NCBI GenBank assembly: GCA_035048495.1
Contig: CM068543.1
Location: 23,425,751-23,489,750, forward strand
Direction of reading: 5' to 3'
Source of the DNA: Euptelea pleiosperma
Lineage: Eukaryota > Streptophyta > Magnoliopsida > Ranunculales > Eupteleaceae
DNA length: 64,000 nt
Numbering within the stretch: position 1 is the first letter of the stretch; every line of letters begins with the position of its first letter. Shown in pieces: positions 22,001-33,186 of the stretch. The notes under the pieces are model-generated. The model was not told the DNA's origin. It made no database searches and saw nothing but the letters and a program-made list of their open reading frames with translations. A program made the translations under genes and the position numbers.

Positions 22001-25000
22001 TGGAGATCTTGAGCAGCTTCGCCGTATGATAGCCCAACTCAATAGCTAGGCTTCCACTTCCATATTTACCTTTGCTCAGACAGATACTGAGTTTGCTTTC
22101 TGTGTCTCTATTGTTCCTTCTAACCCTTCTTGGATCATCGATTCAGGAGCGTCTAATCATATGAATGGTATGTCTTCTGTTTTTTCCAGTTACAATATTT
22201 GTTATGGTCATGACAAAGTTAAGATTGTTGATGGCACCCTTTCCTTTATTTCTGGTAAAGGAAATGTTCATGCCTCTCCAGCACAAACCCTGTCATCTGT
22301 TCAGCATGTTTTCAGTTTATTGCTAACTTGATGTCTGTTAGTAGTCTTACCAAAAGTCTTAATTGCAGTATAACCTTTTTTCTTTCTCAAGGTGTGTTTT
22401 AGGATATGGAGTTGAGGAGGACGATTGGCATTGGACGTGAGGATGGTGGCTTGTAACTCCTGGATTCCTCTCCATCAGTGCATCAGTCCAGCACCAGTAG
22501 TAGTCGAGTCAATAAAGACCAGTTAATGCTTGCATAACCGGCTTGGTCATGTCTCTGTGTCAGTTTTGAAGCGTGTCTTTCCTACTTGTTCTTCTATGTC
22601 TACCGTTCTGTTTCATTATGAAACGTGTGAACTTGCTAAAGCATTATCATTCGATTTTTTCTATTAGTGAAAATAAAAGCAATGTTCCTTTCTCTTTTGT
22701 GCATTCTAATGTGTGGGGTCCTGCCCCCAGTAACGTCTTTATTTGGATATCGCTACTTTGTTACTTTTATGGATGACTTCAGTGGATGTACTTGGGTGTA
22801 TCTCATAAAAACAAAAGAGGAGGTTTTTTCCATCTTTCAAACATTACATAAGATGGTCGCCACTCAGTTTAATATTCCATTGAAGATTCTTCATTCTAAC
22901 AATGGGGGTGAATACTTGGATGGGGGTCTTAAAGACTATTTCGCCTCTCATGACATTGTGCATCAAACCTCATGTCCTTCGGTAGCTCAACAACGAGCGA
23001 AAAAAAACCCGTTATCTTCTTGAGGTTGAGTGTGCCCTTCGTCTTGGGATGCAGGTTCCAAAATCTTACTGGTGTGAATCGGTTCTTCTTGCCTCCTACC
23101 TCATCAATCAGATGCCATTTCGAGTTCTCAGTTTACACTCCTATTTCTCTCCTGGTTCTTGATCGTCCTATTTTTCTTGTTCCTCTAAAAATATTTGGGT
23201 GCGTTTGCTATGTGCATGCTCATCGTCACTCCCATGACAAAGTAGATCCACGGGCATTGATTTTTTTGAGGTACCCTTCGAACCAAAAAAGGTATAAATG
23301 TTATCATCCAGGTACTCGTCAGCGCTTTATATCTATGGACGCCACCTTTGCTGAGTTGGTTCCATTCATTGGTGTTCGGGACTCTCTTCAGGGGGAGTAT
23401 GACATTGATGAAGAAAATCTAGTCCTATGCCTGTTCCTGACCCTGTTATGTCTTTTGGCAAGGATACAGTCTTTACTACAATGTTAGAAACTGAGTCCAT
23501 TATTGACAAGGACACTTCTACTACTGTAGCAGACATGTGAGTTTACATCAAATCCAGGAAGAGGGGACAAGTTACTAGCTCTGTTCCAGCCAGTCTACCC
23601 TCGGATCCAGCTCCGGGTATTGCTTCTGTCCTTTCTTTAGTTCATGAGCCTCTAGAACCTCTTAAACCTCCTACTCTAGAAGAGGATCTTCCTATTGCAC
23701 TTCGTAAGGGTGTGCGTACGTTTACAAAGCACTCTATTTCTCACTTTGTCTCTTATCAGTCTTTGTCTCCATCTTATTAGTATAATATCTTCTATCTCTT
23801 TGCTATCTAGCATTACAGATGTTCTCAGTCACCCAAAGTGGAAAGAGGCTATGATAGACGAAATGCATGCTCTTGAGAAAATAGAACATGGGATCTTGTT
23901 CCGTTACCTAGGAGGAAGAAATCTGTGGGGTGTAAATGGGTCTTCACTGTGAAGCATAAGGCCGATGGTTCCATTGATAGGTACAAAGCTCGCCTAGTTG
24001 CAAAGGATTCACTCAAACTTATGGATTGATTATCAGGAGACATTTGTATTGGTAGCCAAAACGAACTCAATTAGAGCTATTATCTTTGGCTGCAAACATG
24101 TCATGGCCTTTACATCAACTGGATGTAAAGAATGCCTTCTAACATGGAGCCCTGACAGAGAAGTTCACATGAAGTTGCCACCTGGATTGAAACTTTTTGG
24201 AAGTGAAAACGAGATGTACAAACTGAAGAAAGCTCTGTATGGGTTAAAATAATCTCCTTGAGCATGGTTTGAACGGTTCAGTAGTGCGGTCAAAAGGTTA
24301 GCTCTAGAGTCAGGCAAATCACAAGAAGGGTCTTAAGATCATCAAGATGGCTCCAAAAAATTCTCCAAAAAAATACTATAAACAATGAAAAATCAAGATT
24401 TATCAAGAGGGAAGGGTTTCGACAGACCTCGAAAATTGTGTCCATACAGTTGATGATGTCAGCCGTACGGCATGATGACGTCAGCTAACGCCAGGACTCT
24501 AATGATCCCCCTCCGATTGTTCTTCAACTGTAAATCAAGATTGATGGCTCTAATACCAAGTTGAAATGGAGGTTTTAGGGTTAGGGTTAGGGTTAGGTTA
24601 GATTTGAGAGAAGAGAGAAGGATGTCATGTGCATGTCAAGTCTACACTTATCAAAAAAAAATGTCATGTGTATGTCACAATCCTAGTCACAAAAATCTCC
24701 GATTTTTTTAAAAAATCTCCAAAATTCTCCGAATTTTTGAATTCACGAATCAATCGACGATTAATCGCCAAAATCAGCAAAATCTCCGATTAATCAAAAA
24801 ACTCGCTGATTAATCAACGATTTTGCTGAATTTTGCCGATTAATCAACTGAGACCCATTTTTTTCCACTTATGATTTCGATTTTTGCCGATTTTAGAATT
24901 ATGAATGATATATCATGCTTATGAGTTATGAGTTAATGACTTATTATTATGGAATTATAGATGTGCTTTTCACCATATAAATGTGTTTTGTTAAAAACAA

Positions 25001-28000
25001 CATTTATAACTTGAAAAATGTCATGATATATATTTTTTATTTTTGCCGATTTCTGTCGATTTTTATCGAATTTATCCGAATTTTCCCGACTTGACCCCTT
25101 GCCGATTTATTGCCGAATCCCGACTTTGTGACTATGGTCACAATGACTCCATAAATCTTATTTATATAAAAGGGACAATACAAAAAACAAGTATAACCTT
25201 CACACAAAGGGGTATTTACAAAATAACCAAGTACGCTAAATACGTATCTGATAACACGAATGAATTAGTTTTTTTTTTCAAGATAGGTACTTTGGGAACA
25301 GCTTTTCTAATTTTTAAAGTTTTCTCTATTTTTTAGTATAAGAACTAAAACAATCCCACCAAAAGATATGGTTTCCACATAAAGTAACAATTTACATTGG
25401 TTGATGTAGCCTACGTCATCCGCAATTTGGAAGAATGCACCACGTGAGAGCATGTGGAGCAACATGGGGCTGAAGCGTGAGATCAAGGCCCGTAATACAT
25501 TGGATCACAAAACATACTTAGATAGGGGAGAATTAATCTCATCAGATCCCTGGTGGGATTACTATTTCTAGGGTTCTATTTTTTCATCGATTCTTTATTT
25601 ATATTCTTCTAGAAAGATTTAATTGAGTCAATTTTAGTTTCTTAATAGTAATGGTGGTAGTTCTATTATTTTAGGAAAAAAGTCAAGTTAGGTTTAGGAA
25701 AGCCCAAGTCAAGACTCAAGTTTGTGAGCGATTAGGAGAGTTTCTATTGTCTAGAATGTGAAAAATTGACTTGTAAGTTGTAATCGGCATGGGAGTATTC
25801 CAACTAATAGAAACCCCACCCCCCCACCCCTTATGTCTCTTACTTTTAGAGAATTGAATGAAGAGTTTAAGAAGTTGTTTTGTTTTCTTTCTTTGAGGTG
25901 TGGCTCCTCTATTTTAATGGGGCGAATCCTCTCTAATGTTTTCTCAACAATGGTGTGACTCTACCTCACTTATTTTTCTCTATATTTTCTCTTTATTTCT
26001 CTAGTCTTCTGTTTGCTCTTCCTTTTTTCCAATCACCCACACCCTAGCTATAACCCTATGTGCTCTTAACTACAATCCCTTCAAACCCTAGCCTCAATTG
26101 ATATAGAAATTGAGAGCTAAATCTGGTTGTCCTATATCAGTGGTTACCACTTACCAGTACAGATACCATGAGTCCACGAGTAATTAAAGTTTTCTGTTTT
26201 CAGCATAGTTTGGCTGAAACAAGTCCAATATGAAGACGATATACTGAAAAAGAAGATTAGTGGAAACAGCTAGAAACATCTGCATGTACAATGCAAATCC
26301 ATTGAAGAGTATAATTGGAAACTACCAGAATTATTTTATCGGTCAGTGTGTGTGACAGATTACTGCATTTGCAGCCTATGTTGCACAAGCCCAATGATTA
26401 GAGTATCACTGGATGTGTGTGACATTTCTGACAGATATACATTACGTACAAAATTTATTTTGCCTAATTTTGTAACAATTTTTGAGATCAGAAAGGTAAG
26501 TTACGTAAAAATATGCAACAGAAATACTGAAATCTTTGAGATGTTAACGGTCAACAGTATTAATTACCTGTGGTTCCAGATGAGAAAAGTATGTTTGTGA
26601 ATGCTTCTACAGGCTGTTCAACTGCAATAAAACCAACCTTTCTGCAATTTTGAACATGAAAATTAAGCAATTAGGTAGGCTGCAATTTAATGATGTCAAG
26701 GCTGCTACAAGTTCATTAGTGAGAAATGGCAACAGAAATAGGATATCTTTGGCTATGTAACGCGTTTTTCATACTTATTCAATTTGATTATAGTTTATGT
26801 GATCTGATATACACTTAAGAACGAATAACATTCGAACATAGCAATATATGAAAAAGGAGAAAAAAGAAGGAAAACATACACATGAGAGTGCATACTTGGA
26901 ATGTTCGACTCTTTCTAGGAAAGCTGTGCCAAGACATATCACTGTTGCGCAATTTCGTGGAGAAGCTAGAGCCTCTAGTAGGAACAACAATTGCCAAGGG
27001 CGATTGAGCATCAACTACTCTACTGCAATAATCACGTTATACCGTGAGAATTATTCACTTACACAGAAGTCAAAATAGAATAATTGTGCATAGAGTAATA
27101 AGAATGAGAACATCACCTATACAGAGGTAGATTTTTGTCTCCGCGGATGATATAATCCTAACAGGAAAAAAAGAAAAGTTGGAAAGATGGAAATGGTTAC
27201 AAACATGTATTGTATTCTAGATCAATTCATAAATATCACATAAAATAGAAGAATGGTAGCAACTTTTAAAGGAAAGAAAAGAGAAGCACAACTGCACGTG
27301 AAATTGTATAGCATCTAGTGAACAAGATGACAAGAGCTTAAAGCTTACATTTATAGTTGAAAAAAAAAATTACCAGCAGATGTAAACCATGGAAAGGCTA
27401 CGAAATCATTCAAAAATAATGCAGTGACACCCTTACGGAAAATAACTGAAAAAGTTAATCATCTCATATGAGTTTGGGTGCTTCGAAAGACATCAATTAC
27501 AGGTTCAATTTCAAACTAGAAATTACTTCTTGTTAACCTATAGCAAAACTCAACAAAATACAGTTTGACCTCTAAAAAACAAGATTGATGAAAGCCCAAA
27601 ATATGGGAATGACAGAAAAGTGGCATTGAAACATGAATCCCATTTGTGCATCAAAATATTGTCTATTATTCTGAATTTCTGATGCACTCAATCTTGGGTT
27701 CTAGTCCTGCAACAGAGGCGGGCAATTAAGCTTTCAGAAATGGTGCAGAATGCCCAGGCTCCAACCATTCTTTGAGAAGTGATAATTCCACTTAATTGAA
27801 AAAGCACATGGAATTCCCTCTCAACTAGATCTATGTTGAATAACCTAACTTCCTTGTCATGAGAACAATCTCCACCAAGCAACATTGTTACCGTAATGTA
27901 CTAGGCTGGCAGCATGATGCCATGACCTACCCTAAGAAACGAGATAAAGAGAGCGACACCCCACCTGGTGCATAGAACCCTTTTAATTAGATAAAGTTGC

Positions 28001-31000
28001 TATCTTTATTTAAAAAACTAAACAAAAATTTTGATAAGACCACAGCAAGACCAACTATGCTTATGGAGCAGAATGTTGGGCATTGAAGAAACAGCTTCGT
28101 TCTTAGAATGATTGTAGCCAAGATGAGGATGCTAAGATGAAAGAGTGGATAGACTATGAAAGGTAAAACATAAATGAAAGCATCTGAGAGAATCAAGAAG
28201 CCCCAACCAGTGATAAAATAAAAGAGATACGATTGAGATGGTTTGGCCATTTACAGCAAAGACGGATGATGGTGCTTGTGAGAAGGAATGTGCTAGTTGA
28301 TGGCTCCAAAAAGACAAGTAGAAGACCGAAAAGGACATGAATTTTGCAGTGAGAAATGATTTGAAGACACATGTGTTAAGCGAAGATGTGTCCTTGGATA
28401 GAATTGAACAATTCGTGTAGTTCACCCCAAATAGTTGGGAACTTGGATAAGGCAATAACAATGATGTTGATGTTTGCTTTGATACGATCTAGGTTGTACT
28501 TGACAGTCCTACATCCTACCAAGGTCACCTAAGGATGGCTTATGTAACAAAGCCACAGAAATGGGCATCGTTGTCAAACACTAACATGAAGTGTCAGACA
28601 CATTGACCCTCACAAACTCAATACACCGACGGGTCTATAAAGTTCATTCCATATAATGAGATATATATTTTTTTAAATACTGTAGTTCATGTTTGAATGT
28701 TACGGTTTGTTTGGAAAAGAACGTGTTGTCATGTGTCCAACACATGAATACAACACTGTTGACACTGAATTTTCAGAAAGCATGTCTTCGTTACATAGAG
28801 AACTGGAGAAGGCTTGGCACACCTTGGTCTTCTTCGGACTTGACCTGTGCAAGTTCCAATACAATTGCACAGGGAAACCAACCGCTGCAAGCTAGGCAAG
28901 GGAATTACAGTTGATAACTTCTTATGAAGTTGTGTGTCCTCTAGATAAGAAAGGAAAATGAGTTAGGGGATCTGTTTTACACCACATACTACCTAAGAAA
29001 AGCCTATCATTATCCTATATTGCAGACCAATTCAGAGTGAACCACATCGATGTTTTTGTCAATTTTTGTTCCGAAAAGAAGAAAATCTTATTTTAGGGAG
29101 CAGTTTTCTAATTTTCTTTGCAGCAAGGTACATAGAAACCTTACCTTAATCCAAAATCGAAGAAAGGAAAGAAGATCAGAAATTCTGACATTTTGTTCTG
29201 TCCTATTAATATTAGTTATTTTCACTTTTCTTTTCAAAATCTTGATGGTCCTCAATACAAAATAAGTTCTTCATGCATGACCTTGACTCACATATGAACC
29301 GCATGTAATTTGGATGGGGGATAGTCATGCCACTATAAGTTGACTTTCCTTGTTATGACATGGCAAACTGGTACAAGTTCCTAGCCCTATTAATTATGAG
29401 ACATCAAAAAGTCTCAATTAGTGATTTTGAGGCAGAGAACAAGTTATTTTACGATGGCATGTAATCTATGATACCCAGATACGGCAAGGATACAGGACCG
29501 ACACAGTGTGGATACGGCATTTACACTTAAAATGGAAGTATCCGACACAGATACGGCACCCATTTTGAAGTATCCAGGTATCATAGCATGTAATCATTAG
29601 CGGAAATGTAGCTAAGGTGTTAGACCCAAAGATACTGTATTCTTTGAAAAGGGCATACTCTTTCTTATGTGACAAAAGCAAGAAAACAAAAAACACATGA
29701 ACCCAGCTAACCAACAATCTGCATTGCATATAGCATGCAGGTTCATGATAATTCTATCAGAAAGTCAGAGACTTCCTGTAGTTAACAAAAAAGCCGCAGA
29801 AATTGTTATGGTTAACAAAACCGGATCTGTGAACAATATATTTGAGTTCTAGAGAGAAACATGACGCCTTAGAAGATTGGGGGCTCATTTTTTTGCTCAG
29901 AGCTTATAATTAGCCCTACATATCATATCTAAAAATAAATATATCCACTTTATACAAATTTTACCAAGCATAGGAAGTTGCAACAGCGATACCAAGCAAT
30001 GTAATAAACTCTGACTTCGCCATAAACTTCGCTCAGTCAAAATTTGGAATCACTTCGAGGAACTTTAATTCATTGCAAAAAATTGTTAACTTAGAAAAGT
30101 TTGGAGATCTGATGTATTACGCATTTGTAATACTCATGTAGATTAAATGTGTGAAAATAATTACATGAAATAGCAGAGAAAATTTGTTTTTACCATGAAC
30201 GACTTCAAAATATGCAACCTGAGAGCATCTGATCATGATTTTAACCCCTATAACTTGTGTTTGACTCCTAGGAACCTCCCAAAAGCAAGGAAATGTGGAA
30301 CAAATGAAAAATTCTCATATATTTTAAAGTTTCGATCCTGAACAATAAGATTCATCAAAATAGTACAGACAAGGTTATAAAAATTTGACAAAATTCACCA
30401 AAATTAGGTTCATTTTAATACTATGTACCAAGAATACAAATACCAAATATGCATTCAGTAACTTATGGTTGTTGATGATGCCTTTACCAAAGTGAACTAC
30501 ACAAAAAAGAAAAAGAAATCCTCAGCAAATTCAACAGAATCATCATTTTTGTAGTCCCACCAAACATAAGTAAACTTTTCAGATCATTGCAGAAAAACAT
30601 ATAGCTGCGTGAGCCAGAAAATATAGAGTATTTGTGTAACTAGTGCCTTGGTAATGGAATAACAATATCAGATACCAGTAATAACTTCCAACAGCTTTAC
30701 TTCATTTCTGCAGAGAAAATTCTAGAAAGAACTAAAATCACAGAGTTGTTTAGTACTCCAAAAAAAATAACCTGGGTGAATATTGCTTTTGCATTTGATA
30801 TTTTGAGCCTCATTGATATTTCACGAGGGGCAAAGCTATCAGCAATGGATACAACTACATAGCCTGCCAAAACAATTGCAAGGTAGATAACCACAGCAGT
30901 AACATTCATTGGCATATCTATTGCAACTGCAGATCCTTTGGCCAAGCCCAGTGTTCCGAGTGCATATGCAACTAACCTGCAAAAATAATGCCCATAGAAT

Positions 31001-32769
31001 TGCATATCATAACATAGTAATGAACCAATAAACCATTAAACAAAATATATTGACAGAACTTTAAAGATTATGGTCATCGATAAAATCTTAATATATATTA
31101 TAATAAAATGGCATGCCTAATTTGTCAAGTCATTCGACAAGCCTATGGGGCCCACATGGAGATGACTTAAGTGCTGTTTTATGGTGAGGATAATCTCCTC
31201 GTCAGGGAAATCAACCTCGCAATATATCAGCCCATTCTGAAATTTCTAACCCTATCAAATGTGGACTTAAAGTTGACAGTGAAGAGACGGTCTAGATTTT
31301 CTCATCCTGAAACCCACTTTTCATACGCGTGTTAAATGGTGTGTCAAATCAGGAGCGTCATTTTAACCTGACCTAGCACATTAAGTTATCATGGACGTGT
31401 CTCATGAATGCACACGTGCAGATATGTAATGAATCATTGTATAAAAAAATTCTTATTGAGGGAACTTTGTTAGAATATTCTATCATTGGATTAAACTATT
31501 TGACACAAAGAATGTTAAATATAACTACAATGAAGGTAAGCACTAACTGAGAGAATATGATTACATGGATGACATGTAACATACCAGACCTCCTCGCGCA
31601 ATTCCTTAAGCGTCATACGATTAATAGGCAAAACATCGTCTCCTTCATCCCTCCACATGACCATTATATCATCCAGGTTCCTCTTACCATTCAAACTCAA
31701 GCAATTTCCAGAACAATTCAAAACTGCTCCCGGTAACCATTGACCTCCAGGGTAAGACAAGCAGCCTTCCTCAGATGGATGCTCACATAAAATACATGAA
31801 GGAGGAACTGAAAACGATATATTCATTTCATCCAGTACCATTTTCCAATAAACCTGATACAGAAAAAGAGTGGAAAGAAAACACGTGTAATAATAACTTG
31901 CCATACAAAAGCCTAAATCGAAGGTTCAGATGGAGGAAACACTAAGGTGATTAATCGTAATACCTCAGGGTTGGAAACAGAAAACTCCTGGAAATCAGAG
32001 AAGCTCGAGATGGGATCCTTGTATCTTAAGCCAGCAAACTCCCTTCCATGCCTCTCCAGTATCTGGCCGACGTTTGTGGAGATTGCACTCTCTCTGCACT
32101 TCCAATACATCAAGTAATTAGAATTCAAATAAATTTGCAACCCCAACCAAAATAGTAGGAAAGAGAAGAGAATGACAACTTTGACATGCATGTAGAAAAT
32201 GCCAAATTTTGCTTAAAATAAAATGATGAGAAATTTAAAGACTGCATAAAACCTTTTTCCCCTTCTTTATATTCCAATTTCCAAGTTTTAGATTAAAAAT
32301 GTAAAATTTGTAACACGTTTCATGAATACTATTCACTCATTTAATCAGATTTTATCCAATTTCCAGCAATGAAATTATAAATCAAATACTGGAGAAAATA
32401 TGAAATCAAATTACAAATACTTGTAAATAAAAAATCAAACTGCAAACACAGGAGGAAATCAAATGGAAAAAAAAAAAAAAAGAAACAGTTCATTAGGGTT
32501 TTTGGGAGAGGTTACGGATCGGGAATCCAAGCAGGAGGATCGGAGTTGAAGTCCTTGTAGCATCCGTAATACATCATCTGATGGAGTGAGAAAGGAAGAG
32601 TAGGGTTTAATAGGTGTTTGGAGATGTTCTTCCATGTTTCAGGAGTGGCGTTTCCGTAAATATGGAGAATTTCAGTGAGACCTCTGTAAAGTTTCTCTGC
32701 GACTTCTGAGGATATACCGAGCTCTGCGATATCCGACGCATTAATGCGATCAAGGGGTTTGAAAGCCAT
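10022..32769 (-). CDS. AAE18: Peroxisomal acyl-activating enzyme, AAE17/AAE18 type (14 exons, 725 aa)
   Basis: ATP-dependent acyl-CoA synthetase of the AMP-binding (acetyl-CoA synthetase-like) family; the Arabidopsis relatives are annotated as peroxisomal. Exons on the - strand: 32516-32769, 31964-32093, 31585-31853, 30772-30976, 27117-27157, 26896-27022, 26568-26637, 18708-18928, 11594-11688, 11176-11392, 10708-10833, 10527-10625, 10226-10438, 10022-10132. All introns are GT-AG and the joined frame is open. Motifs: phosphate-binding loop [16 protein letters not shown] (residues 360-375, split by intron 7), [23 protein letters not shown], hinge [13 protein letters not shown] (606-618), catalytic-type lysine 706 in [11 protein letters not shown]. 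The protein ends in AKL, a PTS1 peroxisomal signal. Introns 4, 7 and 8 are 3.6, 7.6 and 7.0 kb and packed with transposons. The exon 7 acceptor at 26637 was chosen to keep the frame; a CAG lies 4 nt upstream of it. The call between AAE17 and AAE18 rests on recalled similarity. Confidence 0.93.
11837..12176. mobile_element. hAT-type MITE, CTATGTAAC family, in intron 8
   Basis: A 340-bp element with inverted ends ctatgtaacaaagacacc and gagtgtccttgttacatag, flanked by a perfect 8-bp duplication gtttcaaa (11829-11836 and 12177-12184). It contains gacac/gtgtc subterminal repeats. No coding capacity. The 8-bp duplication fits hAT transposition. Related copies lie at 17885-18095 and 28540-28798. Confidence 0.8.
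12400..12660 (+). mobile_element. RTE-type LINE 3' end in intron 8
   Basis: The + strand encodes the conserved C-terminal stretch of plant RTE reverse transcriptases ([40 protein letters not shown]) and ends in tgatgatgatgat, the short-repeat tail typical of RTE elements. It is 5' truncated and has stops. It lies antisense to the host gene. Confidence 0.75.
13212..13515. mobile_element. MITE remnant of the GTTATAACGG type in intron 8
   Basis: It begins caaggtttaaaaggggtcgtt, like the element at 57840, and holds an interior of ttataacg/cgttat motifs with a mirrored right part (ttaacgaccgtttgg). The right terminal CCTTG and a target duplication are not seen, so it is degraded. Part of the intron 8 repeat cluster. 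Confidence 0.55.
13689..13968. repeat. Imperfect tandem duplication beside a Copia remnant
   Basis: A block of about 110 bp starting tagctgaaaaagaatgaatt at 13689 repeats at 13862 with a few substitutions (period 173 bp). The second copy ends at the outer edge of the Copia LTR at 13975. Confidence 0.75.
14163..14483. mobile_element. MITE with GAAACGAAACATT-rich stem
   Basis: Ends are catgatttaaaatttcg and cgaaattttaaaccttg, flanked by an imperfect 8-bp duplication (gctggagg / actggaag). The interior is many copies of atgtttcgt/cgaaacatt. It sits next to the polypurine tract of the Copia element, so it arrived later. Confidence 0.65.
14763..14914. mobile_element. 152-bp hAT-type MITE with CAAGG...CCTTG ends
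   Basis: Ends are caaggatttaaatttcag and gaaatttaaaaccttg, with a perfect 8-bp duplication ggtgtttc at 14755-14762 and 14915-14922. The interior is repeated aaatttcggt/accgaaattt. It is inserted in the RNase H part of the Copia remnant. Confidence 0.82.
15497..16350. other. Unidentified insertion within the Copia remnant
   Basis: Sequence between two adjacent parts of Copia reverse transcriptase. It begins ggctgcgtttggttagcgg, a common start of plant hAT/MULE-like elements, and contains a CT-rich stretch (about 15668-15720). I could not find a matching inverted end, so the type and exact right edge are uncertain. No convincing coding region. Confidence 0.4.
16471..16506 (-). mobile_element. 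Tiny LINE-tail insertion (reverse orientation)
   Basis: The sequence acgatggttccttttt at 16455-16470 recurs as actatggttccttttt at 16491-16506. Between them lies poly-T followed by gataagttc, the reverse of gaacttatc plus poly-A. The same type of scar is seen at 131-164. Confidence 0.65.
17885..18095. mobile_element. Truncated MITE of the CTATGTAAC family
   Basis: It shares order and wording with 11900-12115 (gtactttagtycatg, aagcatgca, tttagataagttgatata, aagatttg, gtgtcRgcatgtgyccgaca), but the terminal inverted repeats are missing. Intron 8 filler. Confidence 0.55.
18464..18636. mobile_element. Probable MITE remnant ending AAATTTAAAACCTTG
   Basis: The right end reads aaatttaaaaccttg followed by tgtgagat; a similar agtgagat precedes the left side. 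The interior is AT-rich aaatttc/gaaatttt repeats. It lies about 70 bp from exon 8 of the host gene, in intron 8. Confidence 0.45.
19765..19975 (+). mobile_element. RTE-type LINE 3' end in intron 7
   Basis: It reads gagatggtttggtcatgtcc, then the pattern seen at 12400 ([12 protein letters not shown], VQVEDCKRV), and ends catgatgatgattg. It is short and 5' truncated, antisense to the host gene. Confidence 0.68.
20430..24290 (+). mobile_element. Degenerate Copia element (+ strand) in intron 7
   Basis: A primer binding site tggtatcagagcatgg (20430-20445) opens a Copia interior on the + strand that contains gag, zinc knuckle, protease, integrase and the first part of reverse transcriptase in normal order. 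It breaks off near 24290 within reverse transcriptase, where a fragment of another Copia begins in reverse orientation. The 5' LTR must lie left of 20430, but no partner LTR remains, so its start is not fixed. Confidence 0.8.
21250..24290 (+). pseudogene. Broken Copia gag-pol related to the 1168-5592 element
   Basis: Fragments in shifting frames. Gag: [20 protein letters not shown] and [20 protein letters not shown]. Zinc knuckle [14 protein letters not shown] near 21808-21849, followed by a stop. Protease [15 protein letters not shown] near 22126. Integrase [45 protein letters not shown] (the conserved Asp is changed to Asn). Reverse transcriptase [15 protein letters not shown], then [17 protein letters not shown], and LKKALYGLK just before a stop. 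The similarity to the intact element in the same order suggests the same broad lineage. It is inactive. Confidence 0.85.
24639..24677 (+). mobile_element. Tiny LINE-tail insertion in an LTR
   Basis: atgtcatgtgcatgtca (24622-24638) is repeated as atgtcatgtgtatgtca (24661-24677), and the 22 nt between end cttatcaaaaaaaa. This matches the scar at 131-164 and is the same end as the LINE at 45406-47397. Confidence 0.75.
24682..25136. mobile_element. 455-bp MITE with perfect 8-bp duplication
   Basis: Ends are cctagtcacaaa and tttgtgactatg, flanked by gtcacaat at 24674-24681 and 25137-25144. The interior is AT-rich with gattaatc and tgccgatt repeats. The duplication length fits hAT. It splits the Copia LTR. 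Confidence 0.8.
28040..28475 (+). mobile_element. RTE-type LINE 3' end in intron 4
   Basis: It starts near tatgcttatggagcagaatg (the YGAECW block of RTE reverse transcriptase), continues through LRWFGHLQ and SRRPKRT, and ends caataacaatgatgttgatg. It is decayed, 5' truncated, and antisense to the host gene. Confidence 0.72.
28540..28798. mobile_element. MITE of the CTATGTAAC family in intron 4
   Basis: Left end ttatgtaacaaagcc, right end gtcttcgttacatag. The interior matches 11837-12176 (gtgtcagacac, catgtgtccaacacatgaata). The target duplication is not clear. Confidence 0.65.
29466..29586. mobile_element. 121-bp MITE with perfect 8-bp duplication in intron 4
   Basis: Ends are ctatgatacccagatac and gtatccaggtatcatag, flanked by catgtaat at 29458-29465 and 29587-29594. 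The interior has gatacgg/ccgac motifs. Probably a short hAT MITE. Confidence 0.82.
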
Positions 32770-32784
32770 CCTCGATTTCCTTCT

Positions 32785-32822
32785 CTCGACCAGAGAGATA
32801 GAGAGATAGAGAGAGATTTTTC
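32785..32822 (-). promoter_or_regulatory. CT-rich 5' leader of the AAE gene
   Basis: On the - strand a CTCTCTATCTCTCTATCTCTC tract lies 16-50 bp upstream of the start codon. Such pyrimidine-rich patches are common in plant 5' UTRs and near transcription starts. No clear TATA box is seen in the short gap between it and the MITE at 32903. Confidence 0.5.
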
Positions 32823-32902
32823 GCAGAGCAGCCTCTCGGTTTTAGTTTATTCTCTCGGCAAGAGAACCGTGAACGTCGTATAACTGAATTATTAGTCCAT
32901 AC

Positions 32903-33186
32903 TTGCTCGCGGACGTCTGTGTACAAAAAGACTCATGGACAGCTTATGAGCCACGTGTCGTACTCTTAGAGAACACTGACCATATGGATGTTTGGCTACA
33001 GAACCAAAATCAACTCGATTGGAGATTTCTAGTCGTCAGATACGAGTCCTTTTCATGGAGTTGGTTTTTAGCCGTGAGATTTGAGCATTATTGGCGGTAC
33101 CCGTTAAATTACTGGTCTCTAAGAGTATGCCACGTGGCTCATAAGCCGTCGAAGAGCTTTTTTGCTCACGGACATACGTGAGCAAA
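32903..33186. mobile_element. Foldback MITE (family A) just upstream of the AAE gene
   Basis: Inverted arms: gcttatgagccacgtgtc..actcttagaga on the left and tctctaagagtatgccacgtggctcataagc on the right, with outer parts cttgctcgcggacg / cggacatacgtgagcaaa. Internal wording (gaccatatggatgtttggc, gattggagatttctag) matches many copies between 39 and 59 kb. It starts about 130 bp upstream of the AAE start codon. Confidence 0.75.

Larger units (their letters stand above)
24300..25256 (-). mobile_element. Fragment of the young Copia's family: leader plus 5' LTR
   Basis: Its leader has the palindromes ccgtacggc and tgatgacgtca, a decayed primer binding site (taatacca on the + strand, about 24551-24558), and an LTR (24562-25256) that matches 6352-6579: telomere-like repeats, GA tract, gatgtc..tgt, gtcacaatgactccataaat, ggggtatttacaaa, tacgtat.tgataaca. 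The LTR is lengthened by a tiny LINE tail and a 455-bp MITE. Confidence 0.78.
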
